In this document: one piece after another, positions 1 through 13,500 of the stretch
How positions within the stretch are numbered: position 1 is the first letter of the stretch
How the letters are laid out: every line of letters starts with the position of its first letter
The notes under the pieces: generated by a model
The model's database searches: none
What the model was told of the DNA's origin: nothing
What the model saw: only the letters and a program-made list of their open reading frames with translations
Made by a program: the position numbers and the translations under genes
DNA from: Motacilla alba alba
Lineage: Eukaryota; Chordata; Aves; Passeriformes; Motacillidae
DNA length: 64,000 nt
Assembly (NCBI RefSeq): GCF_015832195.1
Contig: NC_052034.1
Span: 3,497,501-3,561,500 of the forward strand
Direction of reading: 5' to 3'

Positions 1-3000
1 TGTATCTTCCGTTTCAGTGTCTCTCTCCTTCAGTGATTCTCCCTCTAGTAATGAACTGCTGTGAGGTTCCCTTTCCCTTCCCTGCTCCTTCGGCGCTCTC
101 CCACCCTCTGCTGAACACAGCTGGGCCTGCTGGGGCTCTGCTCGGTGAGCTGGGTGAGACAGAGGGCTCAGTCTTACCTTGGAGCTGTGTTTCTTCCCAG
201 TATCCTCAGAGATATTCCCATGTCCTTGCCCAGCTCTACATCTAAACCACTCGTAGTGTTGCCCCTCCCAGACTGTCTTCATGGACCTTTATTTTTGCTT
301 CAGGCTCGAGGAAGATGTTGGTCTTTGTGGCTTTGAAGTCAGCAGCTTCACCTGTTCAGGATTGCAAAGGTTACTGCAAAATTTAAGATATTCTCTTGGT
401 ACTAAGACGCATCAACCCTCTCTGAAAAAATCCTGTTGTTCATAAATTTCAGCAGTAAAAAAATGCAGAAATGAATGTTTCATGCAGATTTCCTGGACAA
501 ACTGTTGTCCAGGACTTAAAAACTCTGTGTGTGTTGAGTGACTGCTCTTGGGTAAAAGTGAAAATGAAAATACAGTCACAAAGGTGTTGAGGAAAAGGAC
601 GCCTATAAACGAGGAGGGATGATGTTCAGTGTAAAACATGCTTTATTTGCTCATGCCTCGTGCTGCAGGGAAAGGCCGTTTGGGTAATTCTCTTTGGTGT
701 CCTCACCGTGTCAGAGGGCTCTTGTCCTGTGGGAGCTGCAGACAGCCCAGAGCACTCCCTGCCTGTGGGGCACACAGCTCCACGTGCAGCTCTGCTGGGC
801 TTCCTGGGCACGGCCCGCGGCTGCCTGCAGGAGCAAATGCTCTCCTGAAGGGATTAAAATGCGTTCACGTTTCAGGGAACACGGCTAACAAATGTGAATA
901 TAAATCAGCTGCAAAACCGACTGATTCCTGTCCTGTTTGTCAGTGCACAGAGTTAACGCACAAGTTCATGACAAGTTCAAGTGCTGCTCAGCAAACGAGG
1001 CAGGTGTATGATTTCAGAGCAGCTGCACTCTTCACCTCATTAATAGTATTTTGGGGCAAAATGATGAATTACTGTAAGTCAAAAAAATTGTATATACCCC
1101 AGAGAGTTTTGTTTCATCAGGTTCATGTTTTTCAACTCTTGTTCTGTTTTAATTCTGTCTGAAATGCTGGGTTTGCAGAGAAGGGATGTTTGTAAAGTGG
1201 GAATTCTCCCATATAATCATTACAACTTCATGGTTTAGCTGTCTTGGAATGTTGTATCCAGAACCTGTCATAATAAATATCACTTAGTTGTTCCATTTTA
1301 TCCTTTATTTGTATAGGTGCTAATGTTTCTCTACAGTCTCAAAGATCAGACCTAAACATATCTAGAACCTTGAAGTTCTGGGTTGGTTTTGGGTTTTGTT
1401 ACTCCAGATCTAAAGGATTATTTATACCACTCCTAGTTCGAGATCTCTTTCATTCCCTGCCTTTTTTTGTGGCTTGGAGGCAGTTGTACCACTCCCAATG
1501 GGAGTTATTTCTTTATATATTGTTGCATTTCCTGTGAAATAGAGTATCTTAAATGTAATCCTAAATGTAGTGGCAGTAAACTTTGTTTCCAGGAGGCCCC
1601 GGTGCATTTCCTGTGGAGTATCAGAATGGAACAAGTCATTGTTTTTAAGATACAGTTTAAAAAAATGTTATTTTAGCCTTTCTGTACTTTTTAGTTAAAA
1701 TCTAGACTTGATTTTATCTGAACCCAGTCAGCTGAGGGGAATTATGTGGCTGATACTTGGTTTGCCCTGACCCTTTCTTTAGAAGTGTTTTTTCTTACAA
1801 TCCATCATAGTTTGTGGATTTAGTCAGTATGGACTAGTCAAGTTATATTTCCTTTTCCAAACCAAAGCTGTTTTTAAAAGCTGTCACTGCAGATCCACTT
1901 TTGATAATCAGTGAACTACAAGAAGATCCTGGAAACTTGAAACTGTGACCACAGAATTTCTTGGCTGTTAGGTGATGTCAAAAGGAATTTTACCTGCAGG
2001 TGGATTAACAGTGAAGGAATAAATTCATGTGCAGGAGCTGTTCTTGAGCTGTCTACACTTTCAGTCCAAAAAAGGAGAAGAAAAATGGTTGTTCTGAGAG
2101 AATATTTTATGCATAGTGTGTGATGCATATGAAGTTTGAGATGTGGCTGTTTCTAAGTCGTAGATGAAATGTGAGCGAAGAGGTGGATTGGAGCAAACCT
2201 CAGTGAGTTGCTGGACACTTGTGAGTGAGGATGAGTTGCTGAGGAAGGTTTTTTGCAGTTCTTCTCGCTGTGGTTTGTGTAGCACCTTTTGAGTCTCTTG
2301 CCTGCTGCACTGGAGGATGCCCGGGCTGGTTTCTGTTTCACGTTGCAGTTTTCGGGGTGCAGTTTGAATGCTCCGGGTGATGTTTCAGAACCAGTGGAAT
2401 TACCCTGTGGCAGGGATAGGACCCTTCAGAAGGGGTGAGGGAGATGGCTGGGGTTTGGGAACTGCTGGAGTCACCTCAGAAAAAACCTATTTCCTCTTGG
2501 GAGTGTGAGTCCTTCCCTGTGCAGTGTTTGGGCTCTGTAGGGTTTGCTTTGGACATTCAGTTCTGGAGATTTGGGTTCTTTGGCTCATGAAATTTTTTCA
2601 TGGTGTGCATTAACTGTGTGCTGTTTACCATATTGGGACAACCAGGAATCTGGTGTTCCTTGGAAAATGTTTTTAGGAAAGAAGCTATCTTTGTTTCTAT
2701 GACATACTTTTAAAACAAGAAAACCCTGTAATGTTTGTACCCTTCTCAGTTTTAAGTCATCGCTCTGTGGTATTTTTAGTCGAGGAAATGTCTACATCCT
2801 TAATTTCCATTTCTGAAGCGAGGACTTCCTCCTACCTCTTTTGGCTGATTTTGGTGTTCTTGTGACCCTCCTTGGCAGAAGAGATCTGGATAAGCTCCAT
2901 GGCAGGGTGTAAGAGCTGTTCCTCCATGGAAGTCCAGGAGGAGCTTTCCTCCCTCAGGGATTCTCTGTGTCCCAGGGTGTTACGTGGTAACTGGTGAGCG

Positions 3001-6000
3001 GATGCTGGAGATCTGGACTCTTATTGGAAGTGGATGTGCTCATCATCCCTCTATTTTTATATTATTTTTTGGTAGGCAAGTGGGTAATTGATCAGAAACT
3101 TCCAAAGATGTTGATGTGATCTTAGTTTTTCCTGTTATTTCCCCTCCATAATGCAGCAAACTTGCGTATGGCCTGGGCCCTGAAATCATGTATTAGCAAC
3201 TTTTCTTTGAGATCATAAATTACAGGAGGGATTAAAATAGAATTTCCAGGAGAGGAGTATCTTGTCAGCTGAATATGATCAACCCCATTTTGGTAGAGCA
3301 GAAATTCTATTTGTATTTGTAGCAGGAGAGAGAGAAAGAAACTGTTATTTAAAGATGAAGTATAACAATGTGATCGAGATTTGGCAAGAGTCTGGATGTA
3401 AATTATATATGTAAGGATGCAACCAACTCTCACCTTTGGCAACAAAAAGTGCTCTGAATGACTCTTTAATACTTATTTGATATTTAGTGTTCAAAAACTA
3501 TTACTTGAAATACTTTAAGCAGCTGGTTACCTGTGAATGGGGAATCTTTTTTCTATTAAAATATGGACTATAAAAACCCATTTAAATTTTTTGGCTCCCT
3601 TGATGGAGATGGAGAATCTTCCTAGTGCAGAGTCAATGTGACATCTTGAATTGACAGCTGTAATGCTCCTTAACTTGTGTCACGTCGGTAATTGGCTAAA
3701 TTAAAGTTTACCATGTGCCATGGAGAATATGTCAGGCACTGCAGAGCTTTGGATGTTCAGAAATAAGATTATATTGTACATGAATGGAAATTTCAGGCCG
3801 TGAAAAAGGTTGAATTCAGATATTTGGGCTTTTCTTAGCATCTATTTTTCAAATACTCCTGTTGCTTGATTTATATGATGTTAATAATTAATGGAGAGAA
3901 TGTTGTTCAGTGTTGGTAGTAAAACACAGCCTTACAGATGTAACTTTTGTGCTGTATTTCTAGAAGGGATAGAAATAATGATTTTTCCATCAATAGCTTT
4001 GTGAGTAGAGGGAGTGCAACTGAATGAGATTAAAGTTCCTGGGAATTTATGGTGTATTTGGGAATTTATGGTTCTGTCTGTCACAGAAGAAGAAAAGGCA
4101 TTTGCACATGTGGAATTGTCTTGGAAAATTCAGCAGTGAGTTGTTCTCAACTTGGAGAAAATACATTCATTGTTTCTGTTCATTCCAACAGCATATGTCC
4201 TTGTGCTTTGACTACAAGCTTTTGAGTATTCTGCAACATAAAACTGAGTGAAAAAAGAGTGAAAAAGAGATTAGAAGAAGTGTGGAAGAGGCCCTGAGCT
4301 TTGGGGATGACGCCTGTGTTCTGCAGAAATGGGAAGCACAGTACTCTGGAGCATATTTAAATGACCATTACTCAAGTTGTCTTTGATTTTAGTTTTGACC
4401 TTTGAATTTTTTTTTTTTTTTGCTTGTATCGCACAAAGAATTTTTCATCTTTTGGAGGGTATGCCCAGCAGATTTTCATACTTTACAGTAGATCTCATCT
4501 GTGAGCTTGGCCATTCTAGCTGGAATTCAAGTTCTTCAGTTTTAAAGCACAGAATTATCTTAAATCTGCTCAGGCATCAACCTTCTGGTAGGTTCTTGAA
4601 TTAAAACCTTCTATCTTTCAGGATTGTTCTGTCTATTGATCTTGTAGCTCCCATCCCATCCCCTCCCATCCCTCTCTGCAGAATTTTGTAGTCAGGCCTC
4701 AGGGTTGAGGCAGATCAGTTTGAACCTTAACTTCTTTACTTTGTCACTAAATTTTGCCATCTGAATAAATGTCATTTGACTTTGCTGATGAGTGGACACT
4801 GAGGAGTGACTGAAGGACTGATGAGTGCTCTGGCAGTGTTTGGTGCTTTTTTAGGGAAGACTTTCCAGACTGTTAAGGCAGTGTGAGCTTGCAGCCCTAC
4901 TGGCGATGTTCTGAGCACAGGGATTTCAGATGGGAGATGATACTCAGCCTTGCACTGTGTCCAGTAATTCAAAGAAATAACTTTTTATATGGAATTGGAC
5001 CCATTGAGCTATTTTTAGCAACCTGTCTTGAATGGGCATATTAGTGTTTTCTGGTGTATGGCATATCCCCAGGATGCAAAGTTGATATTTTTGTTTGGGT
5101 GTCTGAACAGGTTAATGATTACCTGGTTAAACAAAATACTGCTGCCAAGATTTATTTTGCAAAGCTAGCAATACACTGGAGGGCTTTGCTTATGTGACTC
5201 TTGACTTGTAATTTTGATTTGTTTTATGCTATTTGAAGCATTGTGTCTTGAAGGGTCTGTAGTTCATGAAGTTTGCTCAGTGTGATTTAATAGGCTGGTC
5301 CATAAATACAGCCTGATTTTGGTTTTTTTTTTTCCATGAGGTAGTTTCATTACCATTTGATGAAGTGAAATCACAGAAATAATTATTCCCAAGTATTGTT
5401 GTCATGCCTTGGATAAGGCCTTTCGAACCAAGTGCTGCAACACTCCCTTCACTCTTCATTTTCTTGCCAGAGTAAAGTTTGAATAAATATCCCTGAATTA
5501 ATTTTGTGATTCATTGCAGATCCCCTGTGCAAGGCAGAGCCTCCCTTGCTCTGCCATGGGTTAGTTACCTCAGAGCTCAATTTACCAAAGCTGCTGATTT
5601 AAAAACAAAATCCCCCAACTCGGGTTAGACTGTAATCTCATTCTTTGCACTCTTTATATCACACTTAGTTTGCTCAAAAACAAGATGAGGAAAATTCCCG
5701 AAAGGATGTGAAATTTAATTAGCAAATGTTGGTTAAGCACTTCAAGATGGCACGAAAATTCCTCTAAATGCAGAAATGTCAGCTTGTTTTGGATAGCTGA
5801 GGGAAAACTGAGTTACCCATGAGACTGGTCTTTTGTCCATGAAGGTAGGAGTTGGAGACAGGATATTCCAGCAAGCGGAGCAGGTGACTGCCCTGCCCTG
5901 GGACAGCTGCTGTCAGGTCTGTGTGGCCACACAGGGAAGGGGTTTGGGGAACTGGCCTGCTAAAAATAGTCCCAGTTTTTAACCTGCTGTGTTTTTCCAA

Positions 6001-9000
6001 GTGAAGAACTGCTTCGCTCAGGCAGCGCCTTCAAAGTGCTGCAAGAATCAAATCTTATTTCTGATTCAGACTTTGACTATTTCCTTTGAGTCTTTGATAG
6101 ATTTTTTAACCTTTCTGTGACTCATTTTCCCACATGTCTGCTGAAGATAGTTTGTACTTCTGCTTCTGAAGCATGTTGAGTTCTGGAGATCAAGCTGAAA
6201 TTACGCCGTGATTGTTGCCGTTATAATATTCAGTTCCAAATTATTTCTAACTTACTCAGAATTCCCTGCATATGGTGAATGGAAGTGTGAATGGTAGCTT
6301 TTAAGGGAATTCTGAATAGGATCTGTTCAGTAGTTTGAGCTGGCCAAAGACAGAAATATCATCATACCTTTAGAAATAAACATTGTTAAATCATTTCCTT
6401 GCCCAAGAAGCTCAAATTAACACAAGGCCAAGTATCTCTTCACTGTTCCTGAATCCATTACTCTTGTCATTGCTTTTTCTCCCCTGGGTATCTTCCCTTA
6501 ACTGCTTCTTTTTTGATTCTTGGCTCCTATGTGTCCTGTAATTTTTACCTTTTTTTTAATATCCATTTGATGCTGCTGGGTTTCCTGTTTTGCTATAGAA
6601 TCTGGGAGTGTCAGTGAAATGGGACATTAGAGCACGATTTCTGGCTTCTGAACTGCAAAACAAGAGATATTTCTTTCTGCCCCTTCTAATTGTCAATATT
6701 TGATGAGACAGACAATTTGCCAGCCTGGTTGGCAGCTGTATGAAAATATTCATGGCCCAACTTTATCTTTGTGAGACATGAGGCAGAATTCCAAAGTCTG
6801 TAACAGCTCTTTTAAACGTTTATATATTTAACCTCTGAAATGTGCAGAATAATACGAAAAGATAAGAAAATACTTGTCTGGAAAACAGAATCTTGCTGTC
6901 ATTGAGCAGCATTGGAAGCTGATTTCTGGTGTTGCAATTTATCAGGGGTGCTGAAAGTGAAGATGAGCAGCCTCTGTTCTGGCAGGGGAGAGGGAAGCAG
7001 TGCAAGAATCAGAGAGGCAGAGAGAGTTAATAAATAGAGAGGAACTTTCCAGGAGGATTCTGGTTGGCTTTGGGTAGAGCAAGAGGAGGTTTGTCATGAC
7101 TAATGAAAGGATACAGCAGGGAGGAAAGCCCGGATGAGGTTGTTTACAGTCTGCACACAGAGTTACAGTTTTATGCAAAAGGATGGCTGTATTTAAACAT
7201 AATCTGGATGTATGGAAATTGGAGAGGTTACAGCAGGAAGCTGGCACTGCCCTCACTGCCCAGGAACTGGATTGATGAAGAATAATCTGTGTCTGCTGCA
7301 GATGTGTGAGCAGATGCTGGGGAGAGAGAGGCAGATGCTTTTGGCTGACAGGTCAGGGGTTGTCTGCAGAGAAATAGAAGTTGAAGTCGAGCACCTCCAT
7401 CCACAACTGCAGACAGGGAGAAATGAGCGGAGTATCAGTGGTAATTCTACTGGCAAAATTGGGAAAAAATCCCTCCCCTCCCAGCAGAGAGGATAAACAG
7501 GCTCATGCTGTAGGAGCCTGGGAGATGAGGGGTCAGATCAGGAGAGCGTGCAGGCATGTGGATGTGTCTAGCAGGAAAAGGAGGCTTAGAGGGAGGGAAT
7601 ATTGTACTTCAGTGTCATTTTACGTGTTTGTACTCCAGGGTTGATTTTATCTTGAAAGAAATGAGATCCCATATAGGATCCCCATCCTTTAGCTCCCTCC
7701 CCACCTTGTAATTGCCAATATGTGACCACATGTTTTCCTCTGCTGTTACCCCCTTATCTCTGCTGCTGTTTTGCCAGTTCCCTCAGGGAGGAGGAAGAAT
7801 GGTCCCCCACCTCTGATAACTTCATGTTTTCTTTTTTCCTCTCTGTGGTTCTCACCTCTCATATTTACCCTGATTGTAATCTCTAATGCTCCTTGTTGCC
7901 TTCCTCTGCTGGCAGCTTTCATTTATTCCCCTTTTAAAAAATTCCACTATGAACATGATCACACTTGCAGTTTTCAACAGGAAAGTCATCAGATTCAATG
8001 TTGTCCTATTTATTATGTAAAATTTGTAGTTATCAGGGGATTTAGATTCACATTTTTGGATGGATGCAGGATGCTCATTCTTGTACTCCATGTGCTCTCT
8101 CTCATCTTTCCACGTCCAGTGCAGAATCTGGAGAGATGGTCAGGCCCTCTCACTGCAGTTGGTTGTGAATGATTTCAAGATAACACCAACCTAACACTGT
8201 GTCCACTGAAGTTGCTGTGAATGGAGAAATGGCTTTTGTAGCATCATAGAAAGTGAGCGTGGCTTGAACTTCCAGCACCTGGTTAATGCTCAGCTGGGGG
8301 CTTGACTGAATATTGTGGGAATAAGGAGCAGATGTAACTTGACAGAGAGAAACTGGGAAGGACCTTGAATCAGGCAGCAGTTGGCCTGTGTTTTTGTGTG
8401 ACTTTTTTCCTGATCCCCTCTGCATCCCCAGATTCTTCAGATCTCTGCCCGTGAAGCTGCTGAGGGAGCACAGGTTGGGGCATCAGCAATTCATCAAACT
8501 GAGATTTGTATTTCCATAACCTTCAAGTGTTTGAGCATCTTTATACCATGGAGCCAGATCGTTATTGATGAATGTGCCCCAGCCTGTGACAGGAGGAGTT
8601 ATCCCATCAGCAAACATTGCATGGAGCTGACAGCTCTGTGCCAGAGCTTTCATTCCTGTGAAAGCCCACGTTGGGAAGGAAAACCAGAGGTTGTCTTTTG
8701 GCTGGGGCTGGGCTTTAGGGGTGCTGTGGAGTGCTCAGGGAGAGCTCTCTGCTTTCCCAACTGTGCAGCTGAACCTGCTGGCTTTGTGACACTGTGCCTT
8801 GATTAAATGGAAATGATATGACTCAGAGCCATTAGACCATCCCATAGTAGGTAAAGCTGTACTCCAGTGAATGCAGTGTGAATGATGAGGTATAATAAAT
8901 GCTAATGGTGAAGCATTCTGTTACAGCTTGTCACTTGGATATGAATTATAGGTACTATAATAGATGTATAGCTACTATAAAGCACAGTACTAGTGATCTG

Positions 9001-10389
9001 TAGTGTTGCTTTGAAAGAGAAACTGTTGTCTTTTTCTTGGATTTTTCGTAGCTGAAAATCAGGTTTAAGAGGTAAATGTAAATTTGTCTCATTATTCTGG
9101 TAGTCCAACATGTAAAGCTTTGTTTGATGGAGAGTAAAGGTGGAAAAATCCCCTGACCAGAACAGAAATGATAAAATATTACAGATATACTTTAAGATCT
9201 GTTTGTATAGCTTGCTCTTAGCTGAGCTGGTTTTGTCTATTGACTGATAATGGAAAATGCAGTTTATGGGTGATGTCTGTGAAATGCTGTGGATTAATGT
9301 GCTGTGAAATGTAGCCATTGAGGCAGAGATCAACAGTTTATTTGAAGGTCTGATGTGTCTGCTGGCTCTGGGCAACAGGTTGAGAATTTGCTCCACATCT
9401 GATAGAATTCTGGATCTAATACACAGGCTCCCAGAATTGCATCTTTTGAACTATCAGAGAAAAATATTTTCTGTTTAAAATACATTTATGTCCCACTTTT
9501 TGACTTAGAGCCATGATTTACCTGCTCAAAACACTGATGGGGAGCAGGATTGGATCAGTTTATTTGCATCTTCAGCAGCTGGAGCTATACCCAGCCTCAG
9601 GCATGCTCAGACTTTGCTAGGGAACTAGTCTGGATTTCTGCAGTATTTAAAATCTTTCCCCAGTCAGTTTGCAGCTCAGTGTTTGCTCTCCATCTGCAGC
9701 TGGAGAATGCACTAGAGGCAGAGTAGCCATTGATTGTCAGCTAAGCAGGATTGTTTTCAGGCTTTGTAGTATATTCAGTTTTTGGCATCCTGTAGGAGCC
9801 AAACTGTGCTGGCATTTGAAGCAGAGCTGGTTTTCTGCTCTGCGAGTGCCTTTTTTACTGACTGCTTGAGTCAAGCTGCTGTTGGATGGTTGGTGATGGC
9901 ATTCAGGGCCTGACTAATGCACTGGGATTTAGTGAACTCTAGGTGACACTGAGTGCAGCCCTAAGACTACCTGGATCTGAAAGTCAGCAACACTTCATGG
10001 AATCCAAAAGCTTTGTACAAGAAACAAAAGTGAACTTCGTGTTGTGCTAAGGAAATTTACTGAAAATGCAGAATCCAGCTATAGACTTATAATCTCTTTA
10101 AAATTTATTTAAAGTGACCTACTTTTCTTATCAAATTCCAAGTCAACTGGTAAAAGGATGTATTCCGACAATATAATCCTCAAATCTTTGTGTAGACAAT
10201 GCTGACACGTCTCATTTTGAGCCCATTTAAGACCCGTTAACATGTTTCAGACTGGAGTAACCTATTAAATAAATACATCAGGAAAAAGCTTTTACTGGTA
10301 ATGGTTGTTTTGCTTAGGTGACTATGGCTGTAATGTATTGTGAGTACATCTGGTACTTCAGTGCTTATCAGCGATCTTTTTCCCTTTAG
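1..10389. other. Non-coding stretch upstream of the first NCOR1 coding exon, probably intron 1
   Basis: No stretch here reads as a recognisable protein between usable splice sites, and no tRNA, rRNA or clear transposon was seen. It is AT-rich, with scattered T runs (for example about 4409-4421) and no CpG island. The coding exon that follows begins at a splice acceptor (10388-10389) and carries 5'UTR, so an upstream non-coding exon must exist. The lack of a GC-rich promoter here suggests that exon and the promoter lie left of the window. The longest open frame (638-1162) resembles no protein I know. Confidence 0.6.
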
Positions 10390-10567
10390 GCGGTTTCCTA
10401 GAAACATGATTGCTCGCTGGTCTTGATCTCACAGCTTTGTGGAGACTCCTTCCCTGATAATGTCAAGTTCAGGCTACCCTCCGAACCAAGGAGCTTTCAG
10501 CACGGAGCAGAGCCGGTACCCGCCCCACTCTGTGCAGTACACCTTCCCCAGCACCCGCCACCAGCAG
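10390..10567 (+). CDS. NCOR1: NCOR1 first coding exon with 70-nt 5'UTR and a short uORF
   Basis: The exon follows a TTTTTCCCTTTAG acceptor. It carries 70 nt of leader, then the start ATG at 10460, and encodes the conserved N terminus [20 protein letters not shown] and 16 further residues before GTAAGG. This ATG matches the known NCOR1 N terminus. The start has A at -3 and T at +4, a moderate context. A seven-codon uORF (start 10406, stop 10424-10426) sits entirely inside the leader, 33 nt before the main start. Confidence 0.93.
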
Positions 10568-13500
10568 GTAAGGGACACCCAGAGCCTGGGCTGCAGCCAG
10601 GCTGCACTTCAAGGCTTTGCCCTGCCGAAAAGGGATTCATTCTGCTTTTTAAACCTCGATAACACAACTCGTTCGCATTTGAAAACACATCCCTGTGCCC
10701 TGCTGGGAGAGCTGCTTAGTGAAACACTTGTGGGGTGGCTTCTGCTGTTTTACTTTGCCCTCCTTGCCCTTTATTAATATAAACGTCCTGGTTTTATCAT
10801 TGGTTTCTCATGGTTTGAATAAATTCAGTAGGGGTTGTGTTCCTAAACTTCTGTTGCAGTATTGGGCTAGAATCTCTGGAAGTTAAGTGTGGTACTTGTC
10901 AAAACTCTGTGCAAGGTGGAGAATGTGTAAAAACTTGTGTTACACTGATTGTTTTTCTGAAGCAGCTGTACCAGTGCTGCCAGCTGAGTTCTGCTGGCCA
11001 GAATGGGAATAAAGGATTTCTAAGGATATCCAGCTTGCTCATTTCTGCCAAGCTTTCATTCTGCCATCCTGTGCTCTGTGCTGTGGAGGACCAGCTGTTG
11101 GCTTTACAACAGTTCAGGCTTCCCTCATTTTCATGGTATTCTCCTCCTGCTGCAGATACTTTGGATGTGCTTTGGATGATACTTTCTTCTACTTCCATGT
11201 TAGCAAAAGGAAATTCAAAAACTGAAGCTTTTCGGCTTGCTCTGTGTTTATTTTTAGATAATTTATGAAAACTGGATCTCATGGGTAATGATCTATTACA
11301 TGTCTTGTAGAGCTTCTCTTTGGTTAGTGCCAGCTGCATATAATTTTTAAAAGCAAGTGGTTGATCACACAAAAATACAAATAAATAGTCTTGTACCTCA
11401 CTTCGATTGTAAATTGTAGCAATTGGAAGGTGCACCTTGTGTGACTCTAAGTCCTGATTAATAATGTCTGATACAAAAATGTCTTGAGATGGTAACAAAA
11501 GAAATTGCCTCGAGGTTGCTCTCATTTTACCACTTTGCAGTTGGATGTGCAAGACTGATTTTAAAGGCTATTTTTAAAGGCCATTCATCTGCTTGCTGCT
11601 GACTCATCCGTGTTTTGTTAGGAGTTGCTAATAAATTAGGTGGAATTCCTAGTATAAATATTTAGTCTCTCTGAAGTTTATTTAAATCTCGGAACTTCCA
11701 TTTGCAAACATTTTTTGAGCCGGAATAAGACTTTCTCGATCTGATGTCACTGTGTACTCCATATCTTTGGAAATGATCGTGGTCAGCGCATGCTTTTGTT
11801 CCTGTTAACGCCAGAGGTGTTCCCCTCAGGAATTCGCCGTTCCCGACTATCGCTCGTCTCACCTGGAGGTCAGCCAGGCCACGCAGCTCCTGCAGCAGCA
11901 GCAGCAGCAGCAGCAGCTCCGGCGCCGGCCCTCGCTGCTCTCCGAGTTCCACCCCGGCTCTGACAGGTGAGGAGGCTGACTTGGGAGGGTGTGAACACCA
12001 ATCTCGGGCCTGCAGCTGCTCTGGGGTTACCTGAGGACGCGCGGAGTGGACAGCAGCAGGGGAAAAGATGCTGGAGTTTGCTTTCAGTTTGCCAACATCT
12101 TCCTTCCCAGTGAAACGAGTCACTGCGTGAGGATGTTGAGGGATGGTCAATGTGCATCATCATTGCTGTGCTGCTGGTAGGCTCAAGAAGGTTTCCAGAC
12201 AATGTCAAGCATTCATTTGGACAGCACTGAATGTTCTCTGAACATCAAACTCAGAGATTAAAATCCCACTGCAGATCAGAATAATATTAACTGGATTGTA
12301 GTAAATTAGCAGGAACGTGCTTCTCTTTAGGGAAGAGATTAAAATATGATTTATGCCCTCAATTCTATAGTGTGTTAGGCTGCTGGTGTACAGTCATAAG
12401 TAAGTGTTAGGGCCTGTAACAACTTCTTCTTTTTTTGCACTTACTGCTTGTACAAACCTTCTTTTGCCTCGGACTCTTAGTGAGTATATCTGCTAGGAGC
12501 AACTTTATATGCAGGATTACTGCTGGAGGTTTATTTTGGCTGTAACTGACAGATCTGGTTCTGAACAAATACCCATGATGAATGTTATGTAAATACTGGT
12601 CTGGCTTAAAATCTCATTAGGATATTCCCAGAAATAGCTTGATGATAGTGAAATCTGGGGCTTCCATATTGCCTTCATCTCGTGTCAGCAAAATGTCAGT
12701 AAGGCTCTGTTTTGGTGCTGAGAATCACAGCAGCTTTTAGAGTTCTCAAAATTGAGTTTATAGCAGTAATAAATCACCCCCACCCCCAGACTGTAAATTT
12801 GTAAAAGCTTATTTGGTAGTTCTGGCAAACTGCAGGAAACTGCTGCTGTCATCTCTTCAGTGGCACTTCATAGGAAGATGTTGAAGCATATGAGGGTCTT
12901 TTATGGACATCCTGTGCCTTCACTGGGAGCAGCAAGTGATAACTGTTGAGCATTTTTCTGAGAAGGAGGAGTCTTTAAATGACTCACAGATAGAAGCAGT
13001 CATTGATTCAGTCACAGAGTAGCATTTTAGTAGAGATCAAGTTCCAAACAGACTCATGGCCCATCTCAAGTGTTCTGTGTATATTTAAAAATTATTTGGC
13101 TGCAAAAATTCAATAATGGAGCTGTTGTGGCCATCTTCAGTGAAATATAGTACTGTGTTTTTCTCATGGATTTTTGGTGTGTTTACAGTTTGAATCAGAG
13201 CTTTGATTTCAACAATATCCTTGTAGCAGAGCTGAGTTTCTTTAAGGTTGTATAATGATAGGAGTGCCTTTAATTTGAGATTCAAGTTAACTTCCTCTTT
13301 TCCAATGGATTTTAACTGTTGTATTTTTGAAGTCGTATTTAAAAACATTTATTTGCTTTACTGTTTAGAAGGAGCTTCACCAAATGACATCTCCTTTAAA
13401 ATTAAAAAAACGTTGAAGATTCTTCTCATATCAAAAAAGTATATTTTAACAGTTAATCTCTTCTGTATAGGCCTCAGGAAAGGAGAACTGGATATGAACA

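Noticed and set aside
638..1162. 174-codon plus-strand ORF near the left edge
   Set aside because: No recognisable domain, no splice or promoter context, and a composition that changes midway from GC-rich to AT-rich; treated as chance.
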